13,903 nt of DNA. Origin: an uncultured Bacteroidales bacterium (GTDB lineage: Bacteria; Bacteroidota; Bacteroidia; Bacteroidales; P3). Position numbers and translations under genes: made by a program. Location: NCBI GenBank assembly GCA_947177845.1, contig CAMWVZ010000017.1, positions 1-13,903 of the forward strand, read 5' to 3'. Shown here piece after piece: positions 6,479 to 13,903 of this stretch (position 1 is its first letter; every line of letters starts with the position of its first letter). Below the pieces are notes generated by a model. That model saw nothing but the letters and a program-made list of their open reading frames with translations, had not been told where the DNA came from and did not search any database.

Positions 6479-7789
6479 ATGAAACAAAAATCAATACCCT
6501 CTTGGATTCTTTCCTACGGCATTTTGTTTTTGGTGGTGCTTTCGGCGCTGCTCATTCTTTGGGTGCCGGGAAAAAGCGTTCTCTTTTTGTGTTTCCTCGT
6601 GCTCAACGGCGTGTTCTGTGTGCTCAACCGCAACTATTTTACGCATGGTTCGGTGGTGACGTTCCGCACGCTTGTGGGCGCGGTGTTTGTGTTCTCGAGC
6701 CTCAGCAAAGGTGTAGACCCTCTCGGAACGGTCTATATGATAGAAGATTATCTTGAAGCTTATCATGCCGCATGGCTTTCGCCCTTGGCTACCTTCGCTT
6801 CGTTTACCCTCTGTCTGGTGGAATTCTGCGTGGGCGTGTTCCTGCTCTTCAATATCAAGATACGCTGGACGGTGTGGGTGTTGGCGGCGATGATGGCTTT
6901 CTTTACGGGGCTCACGTGGGTGGACGCCGTGGCTGAACCTGTTCCCGACTGCGGTTGTTTCGGCAAGGCATTGGTGATAACCAATTGGCAGACATTCTAT
7001 AAGAATTTGGTGCTCGATGCGGCCACGCTGGTGTTGCTGTTTTCGGCCGGACGTATCCGTTCCCGCCGCAAACCCGCGCAGGTGTGGACTATCGCCATTC
7101 TTTGGGCGGTGGCGTTCCTCGCTTTCGAAATTTACAACTACCGCTATCTGCCGGTGGTCAATTTTCTGGAATGGAAGCAGGGGGAAAGACTTTTTCCCGA
7201 ACATCAGCTTCCGCTGCGGCACTATATGACCTACCGCAACCGAAACACGGGAGAGGAACGCGAGTATCTTCTTTCGGAATGTCCTTTCTCCGACCCGCAA
7301 TGGGTGGAGGAATGGGAATTTGTGGACCGGCGCGACGAAAATCCCAATCCTGCGGCGGTCAACATCAACATTCTCGACAAGATAGATGATGAAGATCCCG
7401 GGCTGGACGTCACCCGCAGCCTTTTGGAAGACGACCGCTATCTCTTTTTGGTGGCGGTATACGATATAGACCAGGCCAGCGAGAAAGGGCTGCGCAAGGT
7501 GGCCGATTTTGTGAACAAGATGTATGAAGCGGGATACGATGCCTGCTTCCTCACCTCTTCGGATGTGGAGAGAGCCACGGCCTTCAAGGAAGACTACGGC
7601 GTGGCCGATTTCCCCGTCTTCTATGCCGACAACACCTCTATCAAGGCGGTGATTCGTTCCAATCCGGGAGTGGTGTTGGTGCGGAATGCCTATGTGTTGG
7701 GCTTGTGGGATTGGCGGCGTCTTCCCGAACCCGATGCGGTGGATTTCCACGCTTTGCAGACCGCTTTCGGGGCCCCCGAAGAAGAGTAA
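6479..7789 (+). CDS. BT_3928-like DoxX/MauE-type membrane protein with degenerate thioredoxin-like C-terminus
   Basis: This 436-residue protein resembles the BT_3928 family of Bacteroidales, whose function is not known. About seven hydrophobic segments (10-28, 34-50, 61-77, 101-124, 129-147, 175-190 and 202-219) form the membrane part. It has the DoxX-like FSSLSKGVDPLGT motif (72-84) and a DCGCFG motif at 157-162 like that of MauE-type proteins, where such cysteines are thought to help with disulfide chemistry. Residues 220-436 should lie outside the cytoplasmic membrane or at its surface. The last 110 residues read like a thioredoxin fold, with a beta strand YLFLVAVYDI and a probable cis-Pro loop NPGVVLV (395-401). 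The expected CxxC is missing, replaced around DIDQAS (329-334). It starts 4 bp after the DUF1599 gene and precedes tpiA by 32 bp. It may take part in envelope redox or electron transfer, which is inference. Confidence 0.88.
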   Translation: MKQKSIPSWILSYGILFLVVLSALLILWVPGKSVLFLCFLVLNGVFCVLNRNYFTHGSVVTFRTLVGAVFVFSSLSKGVDPLGTVYMIEDYLEAYHAAWLSPLATFASFTLCLVEFCVGVFLLFNIKIRWTVWVLAAMMAFFTGLTWVDAVAEPVPDCGCFGKALVITNWQTFYKNLVLDAATLVLLFSAGRIRSRRKPAQVWTIAILWAVAFLAFEIYNYRYLPVVNFLEWKQGERLFPEHQLPLRHYMTYRNRNTGEEREYLLSECPFSDPQWVEEWEFVDRRDENPNPAAVNINILDKIDDEDPGLDVTRSLLEDDRYLFLVAVYDIDQASEKGLRKVADFVNKMYEAGYDACFLTSSDVERATAFKEDYGVADFPVFYADNTSIKAVIRSNPGVVLVRNAYVLGLWDWRRLPEPDAVDFHALQTAFGAPEEE

Positions 7790-7821
7790 CGGAGTGCGTT
7801 GAAAATGTAAAAAAACTGAAT

Positions 7822-8595
7822 ATGAGAAGAAGAATTGTGGCCGGCAACTGGAAGATGAACAAGAACTTTCAGCAGGCCGAGGATTTGTTTGACGAATTGG
7901 TCGATTTGTTGAAGAACGGACAGAACAAGGATACGGACGTGATTGTGTGTCCGCCCTCCCTCTACATAGAAATGGCGCACGATTTGAGTTGCGATGAAGA
8001 AGACGGGAACGAAGTGTTTTACGGCGTGGGCGCGCAGAATGTCAACGAACACGAATCGGGCGCGTACACGGGCGAGATTTCGGCGGGTATGCTGGCTTCC
8101 ATGGGTGTGGAATACTGCATTGTGGGCCATTCCGAACGCCGTCGCTACTATGGCGAGACCGATGCTTTGGTGGCGCAGAAAATAGAGAGCCTTCTGCAAA
8201 ACGACATCATCCCCATTGTGTGCATAGGCGAGACGTTGGAGGAACGCGAGAGCGGCAAGGCTTTCGAGGTTATCGAAAGGCAGCTCGAAGAAGGTATGTT
8301 CAATCTCAAGCCTTTGGATTTCGTGAAACTCATCATTGCCTACGAACCCGTTTGGGCTATCGGCACGGGCAAGACCGCCACGCCCGAACAGGCGCAGGAA
8401 ATTCACGCCCATATCCGCAAGTGCATTCAGGAGAAATACGGCAAGGCGGTGTCTTCCACCATTCCCTTGCTCTATGGCGGCAGCTGCAACCCCAAGACCG
8501 CGCCCGAACTCTTTGCGCAGGAAGATATAGACGGCGGGCTTATCGGCGGGGCTTCGTTGCAGGCCGAAGATTTCATGAAGATTGTGAACGCTTGA
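7822..8595 (+). CDS. tpiA: Triosephosphate isomerase
   Basis: TpiA interconverts dihydroxyacetone phosphate and glyceraldehyde 3-phosphate in glycolysis and gluconeogenesis. The protein has 257 residues and the full TIM-barrel signature: Asn9 and Lys11 (GNWKMNKN), catalytic His103 (VGHSERR), catalytic Glu175 (AYEPVWAIGTGKTA, which includes the flexible loop 6), and the phosphate-binding LYGGSCNP and GGLIGGASL segments near the C-terminus. The ATG at 7822 gives the standard N-terminus; the in-frame GTG at 7705 would add 39 residues overlapping the preceding gene and is rejected. It is probably transcribed with the two upstream genes and with prmA, whose start lies 24 bp beyond the stop. No separate promoter consensus was seen in the 32-bp gap before it. 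Confidence 0.98.
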   Translation: MRRRIVAGNWKMNKNFQQAEDLFDELVDLLKNGQNKDTDVIVCPPSLYIEMAHDLSCDEEDGNEVFYGVGAQNVNEHESGAYTGEISAGMLASMGVEYCIVGHSERRRYYGETDALVAQKIESLLQNDIIPIVCIGETLEERESGKAFEVIERQLEEGMFNLKPLDFVKLIIAYEPVWAIGTGKTATPEQAQEIHAHIRKCIQEKYGKAVSSTIPLLYGGSCNPKTAPELFAQEDIDGGLIGGASLQAEDFMKIVNA

Positions 8596-8619
8596 TTGTA
8601 AAAGCTTCGGAAGTTTTGT

Positions 8620-9495
8620 ATGAATTATTATAGCGTTCGTTTGGAACACACGCTCACGGATATTGAGGCAGACCTTCTGACCGACGATCTGGCGGGTTTG
8701 GGATTCGAGAGTTTTGAAAGCGACGGAGCGGAGTCCGCCCGCGCCACGCAAACCCTCACCGCCTATATTCCCGCCCCGGCCTACGACGTGGCGCGGGCGG
8801 ACATCGACACGCTCCTGCAAGACTGCGGCGAGAAAATCATCACCCGCACCGATACCCTTATTCCCGATAAGGACTGGAACGCCGAATGGGAGAAGTCCTA
8901 CACACCCGTGCGTTTCGGTGATTTCTGCTACGTGCACGCCCCTTTTCACCAGCCTTTGGCACAAGTTCGCCACAATATCGAAATCGAACCCAAGATGTCT
9001 TTCGGCACGGCGCATCATCCCACCACCTCGCTGATGATTGGTTTTTTGGAAAGCGAGCCGCCCGCGGGCAAACGGGTGTTGGATATGGGTTGCGGCACGG
9101 GTGTGCTGGGCATTCTGTCGGGTATGCAGGGAGCGGAAAGCGTGTTGGGCATAGATATAGACGAATGGGCGTATAGAAACGCGCTCGAGAATGTGGCGCG
9201 CAACGGGCTTTCGGACAAGATGCGTATCGAACAGGGCGATGCTTCGAACTTGCAGGGCAGGGAATTCGATGTGATTTTGGCCAATATCAACCGCAACATC
9301 CTTCTGCGCGACACGGCGGTGTATGCGGCCTGCCTGCCGGCGGGAGGCGTGCTGTATCTGAGCGGATTCTATCGGCAGGATATGGATCTTCTGGAAAAGG
9401 AGTGCAACGCGCACCGCCTTTTCTATCAAAAACATATTGAAAAACAAGACGCGGGTGGCGAAACGTGGGCGGCGATGAAATTTCTCAAGAAGTGA
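8620..9495 (+). CDS. prmA: Ribosomal protein L11 methyltransferase
   Basis: PrmA is a SAM-dependent enzyme that trimethylates ribosomal protein L11 at several lysines and its N-terminus. It acts in the cytoplasm and is generally not essential. The 291-residue length is normal. The N-terminal substrate-recognition domain covers about residues 1-80 and is followed by the signature DKDWNAEWEKSY (83-94) and MSFGTAHHPTT (126-136). The Rossmann methyltransferase domain has motif I VLDMGCGTG (153-161), the acidic SAM-ribose motif GIDIDEWA (177-184) and ANINRNIL (221-228), which is the family's version of the catalytic NPP-like loop. It sits 24 bp after tpiA, and the next gene starts 2 bp after its stop, so all are probably one transcript. 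Confidence 0.95.
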   Translation: MNYYSVRLEHTLTDIEADLLTDDLAGLGFESFESDGAESARATQTLTAYIPAPAYDVARADIDTLLQDCGEKIITRTDTLIPDKDWNAEWEKSYTPVRFGDFCYVHAPFHQPLAQVRHNIEIEPKMSFGTAHHPTTSLMIGFLESEPPAGKRVLDMGCGTGVLGILSGMQGAESVLGIDIDEWAYRNALENVARNGLSDKMRIEQGDASNLQGREFDVILANINRNILLRDTAVYAACLPAGGVLYLSGFYRQDMDLLEKECNAHRLFYQKHIEKQDAGGETWAAMKFLKK

Positions 9496-9497
9496 GG

Positions 9498-12400
9498 ATG
9501 AAGTTTTGGATTTCTCTTTGCTTGTTTTCCGTGTTGCTCGCGCCTGTGTGCGCCCAACGCCGCGACCAGCCTTTGGGCGGGAACGCCGCCGATTTCGAGG
9601 CCTCGTTGGGGGCGTATATGTTGGCCGATCCCAACCTCACCAAAGACGAGAAGGAACTTTTGCAGACGTGGACGGCCGGCTATTTGGATTATTTCTCTTC
9701 CTTGCGCGCCGAGCGTCGGGAGGATGTGGCCGAAATAGCGCGTATGGCGCATAAGGCCCGTGTGAAGGCCTATCCCGAACTGTATGCTTTCTTTCGCACG
9801 CAACAGCTTATGCAGCAGCGGCATAATTCCGTTCAGGACGAATGGCTCGAGGCCCTGCGGCAAAAGTTGAAGAAAACCCGCACGCGGCATTTCAACACCT
9901 TGGTGGACCGCACCTACAAATTGCTGGAAGAGGACGAATTTTATAGAAGCAACGCTGCTTGGTGGCAGGGCTCGGATATCGAATTCACCGTTCTCGAAAT
10001 CAATTCCGAACCCGTTTTCCGTTTTTCCGATATAGACCTCAAGTGCCGCGCCTATAAAGACAGCACCTGCATCTACGGCACGCAAGGCGACTATTACCCT
10101 CTTTCCGACCGTTTCGAGGGAAAGGGCGGGCGCGTGTATTGGGAGCGGGTGGGCTTGGCTTCCGACAGTTGTTTCACCGACCTCAAGACCTATTCCCTCA
10201 ACTTCAAGCAAGGCCGTTTTCAGGCCACCGATGTGGTTCACCGCAACCTCTATCTATACCCGAAAGATTTGCACGGCGATTTTTCCGAACGCCTCACGGC
10301 GGGCGACAAGCTCAAGGAAAGCCACTATCCGCAGTTCGTGGCGCGCGAACCTCTGTTCGTGCGCGATATCTTCACCGGCGTGGATGTGCGCGGGCCTTTG
10401 GTGCAGGAGGGCAACCGCGAGTATTTCGGCTCGGCTTCGGCCACGGCGCAGGTGGATGTGCGCGAAGAGGACGATGCGATACGGGTGCGGCTCACGTCCT
10501 CCCGCTTTCAGTTCGAGCGCGACAAGCTCAGCTCGTCGGACGCCCGTTTGGTGATGCGTCTGCACGAGGATTCGCTCTACAATCCCTCGGTAAACGTGCG
10601 CTACGATGCGGGCAACAGGGTGTTGCACGTCACCTCCCGCCAAGGCGACGGTTTGAGCGCCCCTTTCATCGACACCTATCACAAGGTGCGTATGGAATTC
10701 GAGGCCATGCGCTGGTATTTAGACCGCAACGAAGTGGAAATAGGCCTTTTGCAGATTCCGGGACGCGTGGGTTCGGTATCGTTCAAGTCGTTGAATCTTT
10801 TCTCGCGCGAGGAATTGGGCAAGATTACCTTGGGCATGGACGCCAATCCCTTCTTCATTCTGGCCTCCATTTCCAAGCGGGTCAACAGCAGGGAACTCTA
10901 TTTGGACGAGGTGGCCGAGGCGCTGAATGTTTCCACCACGCAGGCCTTGGCCATGCTCTACAACCTTATCGCCTACGGCTATGTGAGCTACGACCCCGCC
11001 CGCAAGACCGTGACGCTTCTGCCGCAACTGTTCCATACGCTGGAAGTGACGGCCAATAAAGCCGATTTCGACGAAATCGAATTCAAGACCACCGAAGAAG
11101 GCATTGTGAAGGCGGTGCTCCGTTTGGACAGTCTCGACATCCGTATGGCCAAAGTGCCTTATATCCTTTTGAGCGGAAAGCAGGATGTGTATGCCCTCCC
11201 TGTCGACTCGGTGATTCACCTTTATAAAGATGCCGATTTCTATTTCAACGGCCTCTTTCATGCCGGTAACTTCAACTATACCGTGCGGGGCGCGCGCTTC
11301 TACTACAAGGATTTCAAGGTAGACATCGCCGATGTGCAGGAAATGGGATTGGAGGTGCGGCGTGTGGAAGACGGCGAAATCAAACGGCATCCCGTGGAAT
11401 CGGTCATCAAGTCGTTGGCCGGCACCGTGCTTATCGACGACCCGGGCAACAAGGGCGGGCGCAAGGATTTTCCCGAATATCCGATTTTCGAAAGCACGCA
11501 ACCTTCTTATGTATATTACGATGATGTGCGCGTGCAGAAAGGCGCGTATACGGCGGATTCCTTCTATTTCCGCGTCGATCCTTTCCGCATGGAGAAACTC
11601 AGTTCGGTGAACGTGGACAGTATCCGCTTTGCGGGAACCTTGCTTTCGTTCGGCCTTTTCCCCGACATTCGGGAAGAACTGGTCATCCGTCCCGACTATT
11701 CCTTGGGTTTCGCCACCCTCTCGCCTCCGGGCGGTTGGCCTGTCTACGACGGCAAATCGCGCTATTCGGGCGAGTTGTTCCTCGATAACAACGGGCTTTA
11801 CGGACGCGGCGACTTCGCTTATTTAGGCTCGAACGCCGCCTCGCGCCGCATGGTGTTCCTGCCGCACCGTATGTATGCCCGCGTGGAAGACTTTTTCTTC
11901 CCCGACACAGTGCCGGGCAACTATCCTTTGGTGCGGGCGAACAAGGTGGAGGGTAATTTCTTGCGGCGCTCGGGGCAGTTCTCGTTGCGTTCGGTCAAGG
12001 ATTCCGTGTTGCATTTCTATGCCGAAGACTGGAAACTGTCGGGCACCTATACGTTCTCGCCGGGGCGTTCCCGCGCGGAAGGCACCTTGTCCAACCGCTC
12101 CCGTTTCTTTGTCGATTCCCGCAGCTTTTCGTTGGCGCGTCGCGTGTTCCGCGCCGATACGGGCAATTTCCGCATCGCTTCGGGTGAACAGAATCTGCTT
12201 GCGACACAGGGACATACGCTGGCTGTGGATTTAGACAACCAACAAGGTAAGTTCCGTTCCACCGACGGCGCCTCACCCCTTGCCTTCGGGGTAAACCGCT
12301 ACGAAACCTCGGTGTCGGAAATGGATTGGAGCATAGAGCGCAAGCAGGTGCGCATGAAGCATGGCGAGGAAGCCTCTTCCTCGTGGCGTGCCGCTTTGGA

Positions 12401-13903
12401 TTCCATGAGCAAGGGCGAGCTCTTCACGGCCATTCTTCCCGGTGAAAGGTTCGTTTCCACGCGGCGGGCGCAGGCCGGGCTCAATTTCTACGGCACTTCG
12501 TCTTTGTTCTCGTATGCCGATACCGTGTTGCGCGTGGACGGCGTGGAGAGGCTTTTGGTGGCCGATGCCCTCTTTGTGCCGGCGCAGGGAAGGCTTGTGA
12601 TAGGGAAGACGGGGCAAATGGAACCGCTCTACGGAGCCGAACTTTATTTCGGCGACCGCAACCGTCTGCATTCGTTCCACGATGTGCAGGCGCAGGTGTA
12701 TTCAGCCGAGCAATACCGAGCCTCGGGGCTTTTCGACTACCGCGCCCCGCATATCGAGGAACAGGCAGTGTCTTTTGCAGGCATACGGCCTATGAGCGAC
12801 GGCTTTTCGCAGGCCTCCGCCCGCATCACGTTCGATTCGGGCGTGCTGGCGCTCAACGAAGCCTTCGAGTTTATCGGAAAGATAGAATTGAGTGCGCGCG
12901 AGACCTATCCGCTTTTTTCGGGGAGCGTGCGGATGAAATACACCTGTCAGGTGTCGGAGAACAATCCCGCCGAAGCGGAGGAAACCGATTTCTATGACGC
13001 TTCCGAGGATGAATTCGAATATCGTTCCGAAGACGAAGAGGGAGTTGAGGATAGCACCGATGAGAAAGCTTCGGGAAAGGGTGGTTACGATGATTTTGAG
13101 TTTGAGGAAGAGGATACCCCGCGCACCAAAAAGCGCGAGGAAGAATTCGAGGACGAGGATTCCAAACGGCTCAACGCCCGAGGCAAGAAGAAAACCGAAG
13201 ACGCTCCCGTGCTGGCCGAGGAGGTTATCGGGCTCGCCGCCGACAATCCTTTCCTTGCCGACGGCATTCAATTCGAGGCCTATATCAATTCCGATTCGGT
13301 GCAGATTCCTTTCAACGAGAAAACCCGTTCTACGGTGGGACGGCTCTTGGGCTGCGGCTTCTATACGCAGGACCGTTCCAATCAGCCGCAGTTCCTCTTC
13401 ATGCAACGCAAAATCAGCACCGACCATCCCAATCTGGCCGTTACGGGAAATCTTGAATTCTCGCGTCCCGACAAGGCCTACCGCGTGTTGGACAGCTTGG
13501 GCGAAGAGGTATTTGCGCTGCGCCTGAACAGTTGCTTCGCCTTGGCTACGGGAGATATTGATTTAACAATGAATACCTATGAATTGGGTATGCGTTTCTA
13601 CGGCAATATGATGCGCGACGGCAACACGGGAACCATTTCCGCCCGCGCCCTTTCGATGTTCGATTTCTACCTCACCGATGAGGTGGCCCGCCGCTTGGCC
13701 GCCCACCTCAATAAATTCGCCTATTCGAGCTACAACGGCAGTTCGGGCGAAGCCTACGTGTCGGGTTTCCTGCAACATCATCTTTCCGAAAAGGAACGTC
13801 AGCGCATGGAAGCCGAATTGCGTCTGACGGGAGTATTGAGCAAAATTCCCGACATTCTGAAGCAATCGCTCGTTTTTTCCGACTTGGAAATGGAATGGGA
13901 CGC
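9498..13903 (+). CDS. Very large secreted protein of unrecognised family, 3' partial
   Basis: The frame stays open from the ATG at 9498 to the right edge (1468 codons). It starts 2 bp after the prmA stop. I do not recognise the family. Residues 1-19 form a signal peptide with probable cleavage after VCA, and no lipobox is seen. Residues 20-150 are helical and charged. Most of the rest alternates hydrophobic and polar residues as in beta-strand-rich proteins, with many aromatic residues and glycines. Residues 466-508 read like a winged helix-turn-helix (helix LYLDEVAEALNV, helix TTQALAMLYNLIAYG, then a YVSYD..KTVTLL wing), which is unexpected outside the cytoplasm. Residues about 1162-1235 form a strongly acidic, probably disordered linker with short basic patches. 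A periplasmic or outer-membrane role is likely. A scaffold or AsmA/TamB-like lipid or protein conduit is only a guess. Any C-terminal sorting signal would be outside the window. Confidence 0.85.
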   Translation, partial: MKFWISLCLFSVLLAPVCAQRRDQPLGGNAADFEASLGAYMLADPNLTKDEKELLQTWTAGYLDYFSSLRAERREDVAEIARMAHKARVKAYPELYAFFRTQQLMQQRHNSVQDEWLEALRQKLKKTRTRHFNTLVDRTYKLLEEDEFYRSNAAWWQGSDIEFTVLEINSEPVFRFSDIDLKCRAYKDSTCIYGTQGDYYPLSDRFEGKGGRVYWERVGLASDSCFTDLKTYSLNFKQGRFQATDVVHRNLYLYPKDLHGDFSERLTAGDKLKESHYPQFVAREPLFVRDIFTGVDVRGPLVQEGNREYFGSASATAQVDVREEDDAIRVRLTSSRFQFERDKLSSSDARLVMRLHEDSLYNPSVNVRYDAGNRVLHVTSRQGDGLSAPFIDTYHKVRMEFEAMRWYLDRNEVEIGLLQIPGRVGSVSFKSLNLFSREELGKITLGMDANPFFILASISKRVNSRELYLDEVAEALNVSTTQALAMLYNLIAYGYVSYDPARKTVTLLPQLFHTLEVTANKADFDEIEFKTTEEGIVKAVLRLDSLDIRMAKVPYILLSGKQDVYALPVDSVIHLYKDADFYFNGLFHAGNFNYTVRGARFYYKDFKVDIADVQEMGLEVRRVEDGEIKRHPVESVIKSLAGTVLIDDPGNKGGRKDFPEYPIFESTQPSYVYYDDVRVQKGAYTADSFYFRVDPFRMEKLSSVNVDSIRFAGTLLSFGLFPDIREELVIRPDYSLGFATLSPPGGWPVYDGKSRYSGELFLDNNGLYGRGDFAYLGSNAASRRMVFLPHRMYARVEDFFFPDTVPGNYPLVRANKVEGNFLRRSGQFSLRSVKDSVLHFYAEDWKLSGTYTFSPGRSRAEGTLSNRSRFFVDSRSFSLARRVFRADTGNFRIASGEQNLLATQGHTLAVDLDNQQGKFRSTDGASPLAFGVNRYETSVSEMDWSIERKQVRMKHGEEASSSWRAALDSMSKGELFTAILPGERFVSTRRAQAGLNFYGTSSLFSYADTVLRVDGVERLLVADALFVPAQGRLVIGKTGQMEPLYGAELYFGDRNRLHSFHDVQAQVYSAEQYRASGLFDYRAPHIEEQAVSFAGIRPMSDGFSQASARITFDSGVLALNEAFEFIGKIELSARETYPLFSGSVRMKYTCQVSENNPAEAEETDFYDASEDEFEYRSEDEEGVEDSTDEKASGKGGYDDFEFEEEDTPRTKKREEEFEDEDSKRLNARGKKKTEDAPVLAEEVIGLAADNPFLADGIQFEAYINSDSVQIPFNEKTRSTVGRLLGCGFYTQDRSNQPQFLFMQRKISTDHPNLAVTGNLEFSRPDKAYRVLDSLGEEVFALRLNSCFALATGDIDLTMNTYELGMRFYGNMMRDGNTGTISARALSMFDFYLTDEVARRLAAHLNKFAYSSYNGSSGEAYVSGFLQHHLSEKERQRMEAELRLTGVLSKIPDILKQSLVFSDLEMEWD
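12981..13200 (+). other. Acidic low-complexity linker in the large secreted protein
   Basis: About 74 codons are dominated by Glu and Asp (for example SEDEFEYRSEDEEG and FEFEEED), interrupted by short Lys/Arg groups (TKKREE, RGKKKTE). It separates two beta-rich parts of the protein and is probably unstructured. Such acidic stretches often bind calcium or act as spacers, but nothing here proves either. Confidence 0.75.

Noticed and set aside
7705..7821. A GTG start for tpiA at 7705.
   Set aside because: It overlaps the end of the preceding gene in another frame and adds residues not found in triosephosphate isomerases. The ATG at 7822 gives the normal start.
8600..8617. A small hairpin (AAAAGCTTCGGAAGTTTT) between tpiA and prmA as a terminator.
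   Set aside because: The stem is short, AT-rich and bulged, and no T-run of useful length follows; prmA starts 2 bases later and looks co-transcribed.
6491..9447. Long minus-strand open frames of 419 and 585 codons opposite the BT_3928-like gene, tpiA and prmA.
   Set aside because: They are antisense to well-recognised genes and have no family motifs; their length follows from the codon use of the real genes.

Overview
The window looks like chromosomal DNA from a member of the Bacteroidota, most likely the order Bacteroidales. Four observations support this. The first gene ends in a type IX secretion (T9SS) type A sorting domain. A promoter pair matches the Bacteroides-type TTG / TAnnTTTG consensus. 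Several genes lack a visible Shine-Dalgarno sequence. There is also a neighbouring set (DUF1599 protein, BT_3928-like membrane protein, tpiA) that I recall as typical of Bacteroidales. The species cannot be named from the sequence alone.

Left part (1-4204, plus strand). The window opens inside a secreted subtilisin-like protease (S8 family). It carries three tandem InlB-type beta repeats and a T9SS tail. Next comes gcvH, the lipoyl carrier of the glycine cleavage system, with a possible promoter before it and a likely intrinsic terminator after it. The third gene is ychF, a universally conserved P-loop NTPase.

Middle part (4207-5867, minus strand). folP (dihydropteroate synthase) and cdaA (membrane diadenylate cyclase that makes c-di-AMP) form a tightly overlapping two-gene operon. 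It converges on ychF with only 2 bp between the stop codons.

Right part (5917 to the end, plus strand). A five-gene run, probably one operon, contains a two-copy DUF1599 protein, a BT_3928-like polytopic membrane protein, tpiA, prmA and a very large secreted protein. The large protein has at least 1468 codons and runs off the right edge. I do not recognise its family. It has a signal peptide, is mostly beta-rich, carries a long acidic linker and contains a short segment that reads like a winged helix.

The most interesting non-coding element lies in the roughly 50 bp between folP and the DUF1599 gene. Two consensus promoters face away from each other and interlock exactly: the -33 box of each abuts the -7 box of the other inside a 34-bp near-palindrome. 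They should exclude each other, so folate/c-di-AMP genes and the DUF1599-tpiA-prmA operon would compete for RNA polymerase. The DUF1599 transcript would also be leaderless or nearly so.

No tRNA, rRNA, CRISPR array, insertion sequence or attachment site was seen. No non-coding stretch exceeds 300 bases. Most of the window is ordinary core-genome content. The less explained parts are the promoter pair, the giant secreted protein, the DUF1599 protein and the BT_3928-like protein.
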